Of a DNA stretch of 31,503 nucleotides, positions 18,356 through 27,544 are shown piece after piece. A model generated the notes under the pieces. The model saw only the letters and a program-made list of their open reading frames with translations. It did no database searches and was not told where the DNA came from. Origin of the DNA: Chrysochromulina parva. Lineage: Eukaryota; Haptophyta; Prymnesiales; Chrysochromulinaceae. The DNA is taken from positions 1-31,503 of the forward strand of contig PJAB01000267.1 of assembly GCA_002887195.1 (NCBI GenBank), in the 5' to 3' direction. Every line of letters starts with the position of its first letter. The stretch's first letter is position 1. Both the position numbers and the translations under genes were made by a program.

Positions 18356-19887
18356 AGGGGCGCGAGCGGCGGGAGGGGTGGGAGGGGTGGGAGCGGCGGC
18401 GGAGTGTCGGCCAGCGCGAGTGGCGGGAGGGGCGCGAGCGGCGGGAGGGGCGGGAGGGGTGGGAGCGGCGGCGGAGTGTCGGCCAGCGGAACGGACGCCG
18501 TGATGAGCACTACCGAGGCGCCGTGATGAGCGCCGTCTGCGAGCTCGCCGCTGACCAGGGGTGTGGAGGTGCTGACCAGGGCTGTGAAGGTGAGCTCGCC
18601 GCTGACGAGGGGCGTGAGCATCAGACAGGTGCCGCCGACGAGGAAGCACAGCGCGAGGGTAGTGCGCCGCCCAAAACGCGGATGGTCCGCGAGGACATAC
18701 GCGCAGACGTAGCCAGGGAAGTCGACCAGCCCCAACAACGCGCCGTGCTGGTACGGATTGCACCCGCTCGCCTCGTCACAGGCGCCGATAGCAAAGTTGA
18801 GACCGTAGTACAGCAGCCCGACAGCAAGCCAGCACCAGCTCACGATCAGCATGCGAAAGAGCGTGGGCGGATGCCCGAGCAGACCCAGCGAGCCGCATTG
18901 GCTGTGTCCCCGGGGAGACGACCTTGGAAGCGACGCGTCGCCGCACTGGCTGTCGTCCGCGTGAGCGTCCGCATGAACGGTGGCGGCCTGAACGGAGCCC
19001 GATGAATACGACGCGTGATTGGAAGACACCGCGCTCGCCACAGCGCTATCTCGCGCGGTGGTGAGCGGTTTTAAGGTCACATGGAGAGGCGGCGGTGCGA
19101 CGCCCGCGCGGCGCAGTGCGGCGCGCAGTACGCTCTCCGCCTGCGCGCACCGGCCCTTGGCGAGGAGGTAGCGCGGAGACTCGGGCACATACGGCAGCCC
19201 GAGCAGCGGCATTGCCACGAGCAGTCCAAGGAGGAGCTGCACCGTGCGCCAGGGTAGCCCGAGCGCACACAGCCCGGCGACGAGGCACGAGGAGAGTGAA
19301 AAGGAGCTGTTGAGCAGCAGCGTCAGTAGCGACAGGTCGCGCGGGCTGGTCCATTCGGCAGAGAGGACGTAAGCGATGGCGCCTGAGGGGCCGATGGCCA
19401 CCGCGGTCAGCGGGTGCAGCACCGCATACGTCCCAAAACTGGGCGAGGCGGCAATCGAAGTGTTGAGCAACAAACCGAGCAGGCCGACGACCACGAGCAG
19501 CGGCTTGCGCCCATATCGGTCGGCAGCCCACGTAAACGCGAACGCCGCCAGGCCCCAGACCATGAAGAAGGCCGAGCTCACTACGGAGAGCTGCGTGCTG
19601 CCCGCGTTGACGTCGCCTCCAAACCACTCGCGCTCGAGCTCCCGATCGAGGTACGCGGGCGCCATGATGAGCGCGGCAGGCATGCCATAGAAGCCCATTC
19701 CGGCAAACACGATGACAGTGGTCGCAGGCCAGCCACAAAAACGTCCCTCACCCCGTCCCATGTGGATCCAATCATCGATCTCAAGTTCGACGTTCACGTC
19801 TTCGGTGATGGTGGCTCGTCCAACCTTCAAAAGCGGCTCGCTCACGCCGCGGACCTGCATCGGCGGCCATCGTCCGTCGACGACCAT
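18007..19887 (-). CDS. MFS transporter, SLC22/organic-ion-transporter-like
   Basis: The 626-aa frame starts with ATG at 19887. MFS signatures are clear: AADRYGRKPLL after the second helix, VPESPRYLLAKGR before the central loop, HPRFGRRTTL after helix 8, and YPTELFPTAIRASALGVADV and LLPETRGRPLAEE near the end. These fit the SLC22/SV2 or sugar-porter branch and imply plasma- or organelle-membrane transport of a small organic solute; the substrate cannot be read. An acidic N-terminal segment precedes helix 1. Between helices 9 and 10, where a loop of about 10 residues is normal, there is an insert of roughly 100 residues with a Pro/Leu repeat. Part of this insert (18298-18513) is bounded by GTAGTG and GCGCAG and is exactly 216 bases in phase 0, so it may be an optional intron. 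Confidence 0.8.
18343..18486 (-). repeat. 72-base tandem duplication coding a Pro/Leu-rich loop
   Basis: Two 72-base units, 18343-18414 and 18415-18486, differ at few positions. Each encodes 24 residues starting LADTPPPLPPLPP on the minus strand. A further partial stretch of LAPLAPLAPP follows toward 18300. The array lies within the transporter's loop between helices 9 and 10. Confidence 0.9.
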
Positions 19888-20019
19888 TGACTGCTTGATT
19901 GGCGTCGGGGAAGGCCGTCCGTCTTTTCCGCGTCAATCCTGGCGCAAGGTGTGAACTGGCTGTGAAGGGTCTCAGAGCTCGCGCTTCAAGTGACTTCAAG
20001 CTACATAATTACACAGAAG

Positions 20020-22284
20020 TCACTTGGCCACCATGACGTAGCGTGGCTCGCCCGTCCCATCGATCTCGAGATGCGGCCGCTGCCAGCGCGGCGAGGTGCC
20101 CGTGCGCCCCCAAGCGGGCGCTCCGTTGTTGAACGGGTTGGAGGTTTTGGGATCGTCGTCCCGCAAGTACTGCCGGATGGCTGCCATTTCCACCATCTCC
20201 GGCAGCGCCTGGCGCCGACGGTCGGCGATGTTGTCGCCCACAATGAAATCGGCCGGTGCGTCGACGCGGGCGAGGGCTGACTGGCGTAGGGCGAGGGTGG
20301 CGGCGCCGCTGACCACGGTGGAGCCCGCAGCGGCGCGCGTGGCCGTGGGTGCGGTCCAGGGGGGCCTTCCTTCTGGCCAGAGCGGCCCGAGCAGCAACTG
20401 CCCGCGGCGCGCCGTCGTGGTCAGCGTTGGGGAAGGCTCGATCGACATTGCTGACAGGCCTGGCGTCGCAGTGCTCAGAGGCGGCGGCGCCCGGAGGAGT
20501 GGAGGGCGCGGCGTTCTTGGCGGTGTGGCGGCTGCGGTAGCTACCCCAGACGTGCGCGGAGACGCGGCGGCGGCCCCAGGCGCTCCGGAAAGGTGACCGG
20601 TAGCTGTACCGGCGGTAGCTGGGCCTCTGGATGGCGGTGTCTCGATGCCCGCGGGTGTCGTCACGGGCGGGCGGAACGGCGTGCGGAAAGACGACGAGGG
20701 CGTGCGAGGCGACATGAGCCATGAGGGGGGTGGGAAGCCGTCGCTGCCCGTGTTCTCACCCCCCCCGCCGCCACCCACTCCGCCATCCCCGGCCCCGCCG
20801 CCACCCACTCCGGCGCCATCCCCCCCGCCACGCACTCCGCCACCACTCCACGGGTTACTCCACCAGTGGCCTCCGGAGGTCCCACGAGATGCTTCGAGAC
20901 GCCGCGAGATGAGAGCCGCGCCGCCGTCGGGTGCGCCAGCACACCAGTTCACAGCGGAAACGACCGCGTCCACGCTCAGGTCCGACGGTGTGAAGTCTGA
21001 GTCCGGCACTGCCGTCTCTTTCGTCCATACACTCAGGGCGTGTGCCCGCGGCAGGCGGAATCCTGAGCGTGCCGAGTGCGGCGCGGTGAGCGCTGCAAAG
21101 GCAGCCACGTTAGGCGGTGGCGGGGCGGGCGTCATTTTCCTCGCGGGCGTGGGCGGCTGCGCCGATCTTCCCCCGCGCGGCGAGTGTAACGGCGGCTGCA
21201 CCGGCTGCGGCTGCGGCTGCTGCGGCTGCTTATGCGGCTGCGGCTGCTGCCGCTGCGGCTGCTGCCGCCGCTGCATCTGCGACGAGTGACTTTCGTGTGC
21301 CGCGCCCTCGTCCGTTTCGAAATCCACCGTCTCGAGCGCCGAAGGCAGCCGGCGCGGCGTGCGCGGCGCACACTCGACGTCACTCGAGAATAGGTACAGC
21401 CCCGGTACGCGAGAGGCTGCAGCACGGCCAAGGCTCACGCGATCTCCCGAGTCGAGATGCTTGTCGAGGCGCGTGTCGACGGCGAGGCTGTACGCGGCCT
21501 GCGCGACCGCGGTGCGCTCCACGTACTTCTCCACGTGCTCGAGGCTGTGCCCAAAGTAGGCTTTATTGGGGTTATGGAAGAGGAACTGGTCGCGCAGCGA
21601 ACCTCGCAGCTTCGCATTCGATGTCTTGCGCTGCACTACGGATCCGTCGCGCTTCGCCTTGGCACGTACGAACTTGCCCATGCCCACGGAGCAGCGAAGC
21701 TGCCGGTGCAGCTCGTTCAATGTGAGTGAGCCCGAACCGTTCACATCCATGTCGTCGAACACCTCATCGACGTCCGCCACGTGCGCGGCGATCTCCATCT
21801 CATGGCCATGCTGACCGTGCAGCAGCATGACCGCGGCTCTGAACTCAGCCTTGTCGATCTGGCCGTCGCCCGAGACGTCGCTGCGGATGAAGAAGTCGCG
21901 AAACAGGTTGGCCTTGCGCCGGATGGAATCCCGGAGCACGTACTGGAAATACTCCTTGTAAGAGATCTCTCCGCTACCATCCATGTCAAACTCGTCGAAC
22001 AACTCGTCGTAGATGTGGGGCGGCATGTTAAAGCCAGGATCTTGAAGCCCAAGCGCCTCCATGCCCTCGTGGAACTCTGAGCGGCTCACCTGGCCGTTGT
22101 GGTCCTTGTCGATGACCTCAAAGAAGCTGCAGACCGTCCCAATCTTCTTGGAGAGGAGGTCGCGCAGCTTCTTGTGCTGCGCGTAGCGGATCTTCTCCTG
22201 CTCAACGATGGCTTTCATGGCCTCATCAGCTTTCCTTCGCGCGGCTGCCACCGAGCCATTCGAGGTGGGCGCGCAAGTAGGCAT
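20020..22284 (-). CDS. Four-EF-hand calcium-binding protein with long Pro/Gln/Gly-rich tail
   Basis: The chosen ATG at 22284 gives 754 aa. Four EF-hand loops with good calcium ligands are seen: DKDHNGQVSRSE (about 59-70), DMDGSGEISYKE (100-111), DVSGDGQIDKAE (136-147) and DVNGSGSLTLNE (180-191). This is the layout of a calmodulin-like sensor with two pairs of hands. A basic helix precedes them (EQEKIRYAQHKKLRDLLSKK). The rest is mostly low complexity: a Gln/Pro stretch (encoded near 21197-21280), a Gly run (near 20758-20835) and many TP/SP sites. It ends with a more ordered tail, EMVEMAAIRQYLRDDDPKTS. The tail may contain unrecognised introns. A calcium-regulated scaffold or flagellar/cytoskeletal protein is inferred. 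Confidence 0.8.
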   Translation of the reverse strand: MPTCAPTSNGSVAAARRKADEAMKAIVEQEKIRYAQHKKLRDLLSKKIGTVCSFFEVIDKDHNGQVSRSEFHEGMEALGLQDPGFNMPPHIYDELFDEFDMDGSGEISYKEYFQYVLRDSIRRKANLFRDFFIRSDVSGDGQIDKAEFRAAVMLLHGQHGHEMEIAAHVADVDEVFDDMDVNGSGSLTLNELHRQLRCSVGMGKFVRAKAKRDGSVVQRKTSNAKLRGSLRDQFLFHNPNKAYFGHSLEHVEKYVERTAVAQAAYSLAVDTRLDKHLDSGDRVSLGRAAASRVPGLYLFSSDVECAPRTPRRLPSALETVDFETDEGAAHESHSSQMQRRQQPQRQQPQPHKQPQQPQPQPVQPPLHSPRGGRSAQPPTPARKMTPAPPPPNVAAFAALTAPHSARSGFRLPRAHALSVWTKETAVPDSDFTPSDLSVDAVVSAVNWCAGAPDGGAALISRRLEASRGTSGGHWWSNPWSGGGVRGGGDGAGVGGGGAGDGGVGGGGGGENTGSDGFPPPSWLMSPRTPSSSFRTPFRPPVTTPAGIETPPSRGPATAGTATGHLSGAPGAAAASPRTSGVATAAATPPRTPRPPLLRAPPPLSTATPGLSAMSIEPSPTLTTTARRGQLLLGPLWPEGRPPWTAPTATRAAAGSTVVSGAATLALRQSALARVDAPADFIVGDNIADRRRQALPEMVEMAAIRQYLRDDDPKTSNPFNNGAPAWGRTGTSPRWQRPHLEIDGTGEPRYVMVAK

Positions 22285-22638
22285 CGTCTCAGCCAAACAG
22301 ATTTCGAACGAAGTCTGCAAAGTCTATCAAAATCGAAGGGATGCATGCGTCAAGTCGGACGGAATTGGACCCGAATTACTCCCCGATGCACAACAAGACG
22401 ACATTGCCGCCGCACCTTGAGTGACGGCAGTCGCTCCTCCCCGGAGCTTCGCATGTGTGCACGAGCGCTAAGAGCGCCGCGTATTTGAGCGGACAGTGGA
22501 AGGGTGTAGGCAATGTTGTATGCTCATTCCTCATAGAGGATTTGATAGACATACAGATAGCAGCCAGACTCCTTCCTCTATCTCAACAAGGTCCTAAGGA
22601 TGTCACCGCGAAATGTTCACTGTGGTTCTAGTGTTTCT
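22285..22638. other. Intergenic region upstream of the EF-hand gene
   Basis: Both flanking genes are on the minus strand, so this should hold the EF-hand gene promoter and the 3' end of the CRM gene. It is AT-richer around 22500-22560. No coding frame is supported. Confidence 0.4.
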
Positions 22639-23157
22639 CTAGTCATCCAGGCATATGAGCCGCTTGGGCGACGGCCTGTACAGCAGCGCCGTGTGCCCCA
22701 GCACTTCGGCGACCGCCGCACCCACCAAGGCACCCATTTCTGCTGCCATCTCCTTAGCCTCGGCCTTCTTCGCGACGCTAAATTTGCAGCGCACCAGCTC
22801 GAAGTCCTCGAGCTGCGAATCAACCTCGGCGCGGCTGCGCTCGTTGTCGGCGACGTTCACATAGTGGAGCCCCTTGTCCGCGGCGAGCCTTCCCGCTTGC
22901 GCACGAAGCGAGCGCCGCTGAGCTCCGGTGAGCTCGGGCGCAGCACGGGGCTCGCAGCAGCGCACGTGGCAGGAACGCGCAAGCGCCGACGTACATCTGT
23001 GAACGATGACGCCAGCGGCAAGATCCACGAAGCGGGCCGTTGACAGGTGTCCAGGGGGCGCAGCGAAGCGTTGAACGGGGAACCTCGTCGCGCCGTTCGC
23101 GGACGCGGTGGCAAACGAGTGCAGCTGCAGCAGCAGCAGCAGCAGCGGCGGTGCCAT
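22639..23157 (-). CDS. CRM (YhbY-like) RNA-binding protein, probably plastid-targeted
   Basis: From ATG at 23157 the product is 172 aa. It opens with a hydrophobic leader (MAPPLLLLLLQLHSFATASA) followed by an Arg/Ala-rich stretch with few acidic residues, the signal-plus-transit layout of a complex-plastid protein. The C-terminal half matches the CRM/YhbY fold: LTGAQRRSLRAQAGRLAADK, then LEDFELVRCKFSV, then GALVGAAVAEVLGHTALLYR. CRM domains bind RNA; bacterial YhbY is linked to ribosome assembly and plant CRM proteins to plastid group II intron splicing. A single-domain form favours ribosome assembly. The leucine run is coded by a CAG/CTG repeat. The gene is divergent from the homeodomain gene. 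Confidence 0.8.
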   Translation of the reverse strand: MAPPLLLLLLQLHSFATASANGATRFPVQRFAAPPGHLSTARFVDLAAGVIVHRCTSALARSCHVRCCEPRAAPELTGAQRRSLRAQAGRLAADKGLHYVNVADNERSRAEVDSQLEDFELVRCKFSVAKKAEAKEMAAEMGALVGAAVAEVLGHTALLYRPSPKRLICLDD

Positions 23158-23521
23158 GGGCTGCGGCGTTTCGGGCAAGTCGAGTCAAGACGTTTCAAGT
23201 CAAGTCAAGCAAGTCAAGTCTAGTCAATCAAGAGAAACAGACAGGGCCTCGAATACAATGTAGTCCTCGAATGTGCTCGGAAAGTCAAGTCAAGATAACA
23301 AATCGCATGAAGTCATTGACTTGACTTTCCGTATTCGGGGTCGTCGATGAAAAGTCTCTGATTGAATTCGGCGACAACATATAATAACGAAATTGGGATT
23401 GGGCGAGCTCGAACCCATTTCTGAGATCGATCTTTTCGGTTCTCGCCGCTTTTTGCCACGTGACGTGCATTTTCAGAGGGATACAGGGTGCTCGTCGCTG
23501 CGGCTGGCACCCACACCAACC
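23158..23521. promoter_or_regulatory. Divergent intergenic region with GTCAA-rich repeats
   Basis: This separates the CRM gene (minus) and the homeodomain gene (plus). Imperfect GTCAA/CAAGT repeats run from about 23175 to 23233, and a 15-base inverted repeat is at 23279-23330. The ATG of the homeodomain gene follows CACACCAACC. Regulatory function is inferred from location. Confidence 0.45.
23279..23330. repeat. Perfect 15-base inverted repeat
   Basis: Arms GGAAAGTCAAGTCAA (23279-23293) and TTGACTTGACTTTCC (23316-23330) are exact reverse complements with a 22-base loop. Each arm holds two TGACTT half-sites, so the structure could be a paired protein-binding site or a hairpin. Confidence 0.9.
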
Positions 23522-24655
23522 ATGCCGTTCCCGCATCACCCCGCCTTCGACCAGTTCGCGCCCAACTTGTTCGCGCCCATTTCCCTGAAGCCGGCCGAGC
23601 CCGAGCGGCTCACGGATCGGCTGACGCCGCCGATCTCTCCTCACGGTTCCCCTCCGCGGGCGGTGAGCCTGTCGGGGGCGGGGCCGCAGCTCTTCCAGTC
23701 GGTGAAGTCGAGCACCGTCGTGCAGCCGCCCCCGACGGTGCTCACGTCCATGACCGAGCAGCAGCAGAAGAAGATGTTCAGCGCCAGCATGGCTAACACG
23801 ACGATGCAGTCAGGCGACATCCTCCAGCCGACCGCCCTGCTCGAGGAGCAAAAGAGGCTGATGCTCTTCGGCGCCAGCATGATGCTCAACACGATGATCC
23901 AGTCGGGCGACCTTTTCCTGCAGCCGAACGGCCTGTCCGAGGAGCAGAAGAAGAGCTTGCTCTTTGGCACCAGCATGATGGCCAACACCATGCCCTTTAG
24001 CGCCCTGCCCCAGATGAAGCGGATGGCCGAATCGCAGTCCACTGCCAAGCTCGAGACGAGCTGGCCCAAACCCGAGGACACCACCCCCGCATATGTAACA
24101 CCATACACCACCAACGCATGCTGGGCCAAGCCCGAGGAGGACACCACCGCCGCAAACATGGCCGTCATCGAAGACTTCGTCACGGACATCGGCGACGTGA
24201 TGGACGTCCTCACGATGATGGAGGGAGACGACAAGCCGGAGCCCAACGCCAGCGCTTACAGCGGACTGGATTCCGGCCTGTTCCCTAAATTGGACTACGA
24301 GGCGAGCATGTGCTCAGATGATTCACACGACACGCAGTTGGCCATGCGCCACGTGGCAGTTCTTGCGGTTCCGGCCGACCAGCAAGACCAAGACGACGCC
24401 GAAGAGGAGGAGGAGGACGCCCACGAAGGGCCGTCCAAGAAGAAGCGCCGTGCGCCAATGGCGATGCCTCGTTGGTCTGTCTCGCACGAGCAGAAGCTTC
24501 TCCTTGAGGAATTCTTTGCAGCAGTTCCCATGCCGTCGCGCGCTGCGCGCACGGCACTCGCCGAGCAACTCGGCGTCTCGAGCCAGCAGGTCAAGGTCTG
24601 GTTCCGCAACCAGCGCCAGCGCACCCGACTGGCGCAGCGCAAGACGAAGAGCTGA
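23522..24655 (+). CDS. Homeodomain transcription factor with C-terminal homeobox
   Basis: From ATG at 23522 the product is 377 aa. The homeodomain lies at about 311-370, preceded by a basic cluster (KKKRR): helix 1 SHEQKLLLEEFF, helix 2 RAARTALAEQLG, recognition helix SSQQVKVWFRNQRQR. Numbering fits the 60-residue non-TALE class, with W48, F49, N51 and R53 in place and R at position 50, where Gln or Lys is more common. It should bind DNA in the nucleus. Upstream are three related repeats of about 22 to 31 residues (79-107, 108-138, 139-160), sharing EEQK, a FGASMM-like core and QSGD, followed by an acidic region (DAEEEEEDA) that could activate transcription. No introns are needed. Confidence 0.9.
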   Translation: MPFPHHPAFDQFAPNLFAPISLKPAEPERLTDRLTPPISPHGSPPRAVSLSGAGPQLFQSVKSSTVVQPPPTVLTSMTEQQQKKMFSASMANTTMQSGDILQPTALLEEQKRLMLFGASMMLNTMIQSGDLFLQPNGLSEEQKKSLLFGTSMMANTMPFSALPQMKRMAESQSTAKLETSWPKPEDTTPAYVTPYTTNACWAKPEEDTTAANMAVIEDFVTDIGDVMDVLTMMEGDDKPEPNASAYSGLDSGLFPKLDYEASMCSDDSHDTQLAMRHVAVLAVPADQQDQDDAEEEEEDAHEGPSKKKRRAPMAMPRWSVSHEQKLLLEEFFAAVPMPSRAARTALAEQLGVSSQQVKVWFRNQRQRTRLAQRKTKS

Positions 24656-25586
24656 AGAGAGGCGGCGAGCACCAGCATCAGACGAGCAAATCCCTGCACA
24701 GCCCTCTCTGTTAACACCAGGCGAGCACCGGGCGAGCACCAGCGCCAGGCAGGCACCAGGCTGTAAATCGAGGCTTCTGAGTGCCGCACGCTGCGCTTCC
24801 TCTCGTTCCATGCAGGCACATGCCTGTGATGCGGTGGAGGCTATGTTGATATGTTATCATTGGCCACTGGTGCGATCTGATGTAGATTACTGTACACATG
24901 TATGATGTATGCATAGCTATGGATTTTAGGGAATATATTTATGGCCGCACGGCAATAACACGGTGTTCGGTATCTGAGCTTAGAAATGCCCGACGCCCGC
25001 CGGGGCGGAGCGGGCGCGAGAGCACGGATTGCGCTGATGCGTTGTGATGCGGTCAAAGCGTCAATGCGGATCGGCGGCGGTGCACCCTCGCCGACAGCCC
25101 GGCCCACCGCTACTCCATCCCCGCCGTGGGCCCGTGGGTTGAGGTGAGAGCAGACTGTCGCGCTCGTTTCTCGTAAGATCGTAACGAGACACGTAGCACG
25201 TACGGAGTGAGTGACGGAGGGTCGAAAAAAGTACCCGGGCGGGTTGTCGAGAGGGGCACGGCAGGCGGGGGGGGGCGGACCTACACTACATACTAGCGCA
25301 CGGGGCACGCGTGCCGCATCCCTGCAAGCGTGCCGAAGCCCCCCATGCCCCAAAGAGCAAAGTCCCGTGCCCCCCCCCGGCCTCGGTCCGTCGGCCCCGC
25401 GGACGCTGCGCGGCGCGGCGCGGCGCGGTCCCGCGGTGCCCGGGTGGCGCCGGTCGCGGGCGCCATGGCGGGCGCGCGGCGGGGCGGTGAACACCGTCCC
25501 CGTGGCGCCCGGTGCGCGGCGTGGTCCCGACACGTCATTCATGCATTCTCCCGTGCGGGCCCTTTACAACTCGGCTTTTTACTTAC
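24656..25586. other. Convergent intergenic region, partly very GC-rich
   Basis: No supported gene. After the homeodomain stop the GCGAGCACC motif recurs near 24666-24735. Positions 24840-24970 are AT-rich and contain TGTACACATGTATGATGTATGCAT. Positions 25250-25520 are very GC-rich with G and C runs (25267-25276 and 25371-25379). Apparent frames here are low-complexity Arg/Pro/Gly products. Confidence 0.45.
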
Positions 25587-27278
25587 TTACTTCTTCCAAA
25601 TCCCTCGCCGCTCCGGCGCCGCATCGTTGAGCTCATGCCAATCGTTGGGATGTCCCGTGCCGTGCCGCTCAGCATCAGCATCAGAGACCAGCTGCGGCAG
25701 TCGCTCAGCACGGCGCTCCTCTTCCTGAGCTGCCTCGTTGGCCGCCCCCATCGGGTGCGTCGCGTCGACGTGCTTCGCGCCCACAAGAGTCGACAGGGTG
25801 AGCAGCGAAGGGATCTTCCAGCCAAAGAAGCAGGTCATGGTCTCAGTGATCAGCCCCCCCAGCTGCATCGTCAGGCCCGCGCCAACCTGTGCGGCCAAGA
25901 GGGCCATCAGACGTAATCAGTGTCAACGAGAGAGCCCATCAGAGGGCCATCAGACGTAATCAGCGCCAACCTGTGCGACCATGAGGGCCACGTAAATCTG
26001 CCCGATCGAATTGGCCACGTTGGCGGCAAACTGGTGCCCTGACTGGGCACGGCCGCGTAGGTGGTCCGGTGTGGAGAGCAGCACCACCTGTTTGCGCATC
26101 GTGGCGCCCACCGCGTCAAACGCACCCATGAGAAAGATAGTGAGCGCGCCACTGAGCAGCCACGGCGAGCACCCAAACAGAAAGCATGCCACGCCGTAGC
26201 CGGCGGTCGCATAGAGCACCAGGCGACCCTTATATGGATACGCGTTGAGGGCGAGCGTGCCGAGAGCGCCCGCCATGCCGCCAGAGAAGTTGGCCACGAC
26301 GAGCAGAGCGACCACACCGCGGCTCGAGAGGCCCACCGGTACACCGTGCGTGAGCCAGATACCGACCCACATGGGAAAGAGCTCACGATAGTACGAGACG
26401 CACGTGAAGCCCCAGTCGAGGGCATACAGCCCGGGCAGCAGCGGGTGGGAGAGGATGTAGCGCACGCCCTCGACCATCTTGACGAGCGCGGAACGCCACG
26501 CGCGCGAGAGCCACAGCAACGAACCCAGCAAGGGATGCTCTCGTCGTGACGTCAGTGACGCCGCCGCTTCCGCAGGCCCAGCAGGCCCAGGACCGTCGCT
26601 GCTCGGGCCGAGCATCTCGACCGACTCGGCGGCATCGCGCCCAGCACGTTTGAGGCCTCCGTCGGCGCTCTGCTCGTCGCTCTTAGGCGTCGTGTCGGCG
26701 CGAATGAGCCGCGGCAGTACGGCGCACGCGGCGAAGCCGACGGCCGCCGTGAAGAAGGCGAGCGTCAGCGCGCCGCCCGCGTCCGCGAGCGCCCAGAAGA
26801 CGAACGGAGCGGCAATCTCGGCTGCGTATTTAGTGATCATCACAATCGAGACTGCGTGCGGCAGAGAGTCGGACGAGACCACTTGGGGCAAGATGACGTC
26901 GCGCGCTGAGCCCTCGAGATACTTGGTGCACTCGAGCATCCCTATGGTAAGATAGATGATGGCAGGCGAGAGCGCGCCCGCAGCGCAGAGCAGCCATCGC
27001 AGCACAGCCACCAGCGCGGCAACGCTCTGCACGTTGGCCACCAGTGGCGCGCGCGGCAGTACGTCGGCGAGCACACCGCCGAGCGCAATGGATGGCAATT
27101 GGCACATGAGCGTCACAACGCCCACGAGACCCAGTGCCACAACGTCACCGGTCGCCTCGTAGAGCCATTGCAATGCGCAGAGGCGCGAGAGCGTCGACGC
27201 GAAGAACTCGCAGATGTTGACTAGATACAAAAGAGTGAAATCGCGAGAGAGGAAGGGTGCGAGGCGGGACGACGGCAT
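25587..27278 (-). CDS. MFS transporter (EntS/MFS_3-like), two exons
   Basis: Exons 27278-25971 and 25886-25587 give about 535 aa. From ATG at 27278 it starts MPSSRLAPFLSRDFTLLYL. About 12 transmembrane helices are expected, with a long cytoplasmic loop (TPKSDEQSADGG to TSRREHPLLG) between the halves. Motifs typical of the EntS-like branch are visible: SRDFTLLYLVNICEFFASTL, LARG-type turn LADVLPRAPL, and DHLRGRAQSGHQFAANVANS. These proteins usually export small molecules, but the substrate is unknown. Without splicing the last helix pair is cut off at VAQVGADYV; joining gives VAQ+VGAGLTMQLGGLITETM and a hydrophilic tail. The intron is 84 bases, phase 0. Divergent from the TLC-like gene, 266 bases apart. 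Confidence 0.8.
25887..25970 (-). other. Intron formed within a tandem duplication (84 bases)
   Basis: A 27-base segment covering the donor (25963-25989) is repeated over the acceptor (25879-25905) with 25 of 27 matches, offset exactly 84 bases, the intron length. Both copies read GCACAG|GTTGGCGC on the transcribed strand. A second perfect 23-base repeat (25898-25920 and 25941-25963) lies inside. Confidence 0.8.
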
Positions 27279-27544
27279 TTGACGATGCGGTCTGTCGATC
27301 AGCTCGTCGCGATGTACAACGCGGGGGCGCGATATGTTTCGGCACCCATGGGCACAAGACGATCCAAAATAGGTCGTCGCACTCTTCTGTTTCCGTAAGA
27401 TTCTCAAAACTCGGCGGACCTCCCGACAAAGGAGAGCGATTGAGATTTTGAGAGGGCATCAAAAAAAAGCTTGCTTTTCGTTAGATTTTCTCATCAAGGC
27501 TGCTCATCAAGATGGCTTCCACGAAAGCCTAACTCGACGAGCAC

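Noticed and set aside
24841..25542. Minus-strand 233-aa frame in the GC-rich gap
   Set aside because: The composition is Arg/Pro/Ala/Gly-biased with no motif, and it ends in an AT-rich non-coding-looking segment.
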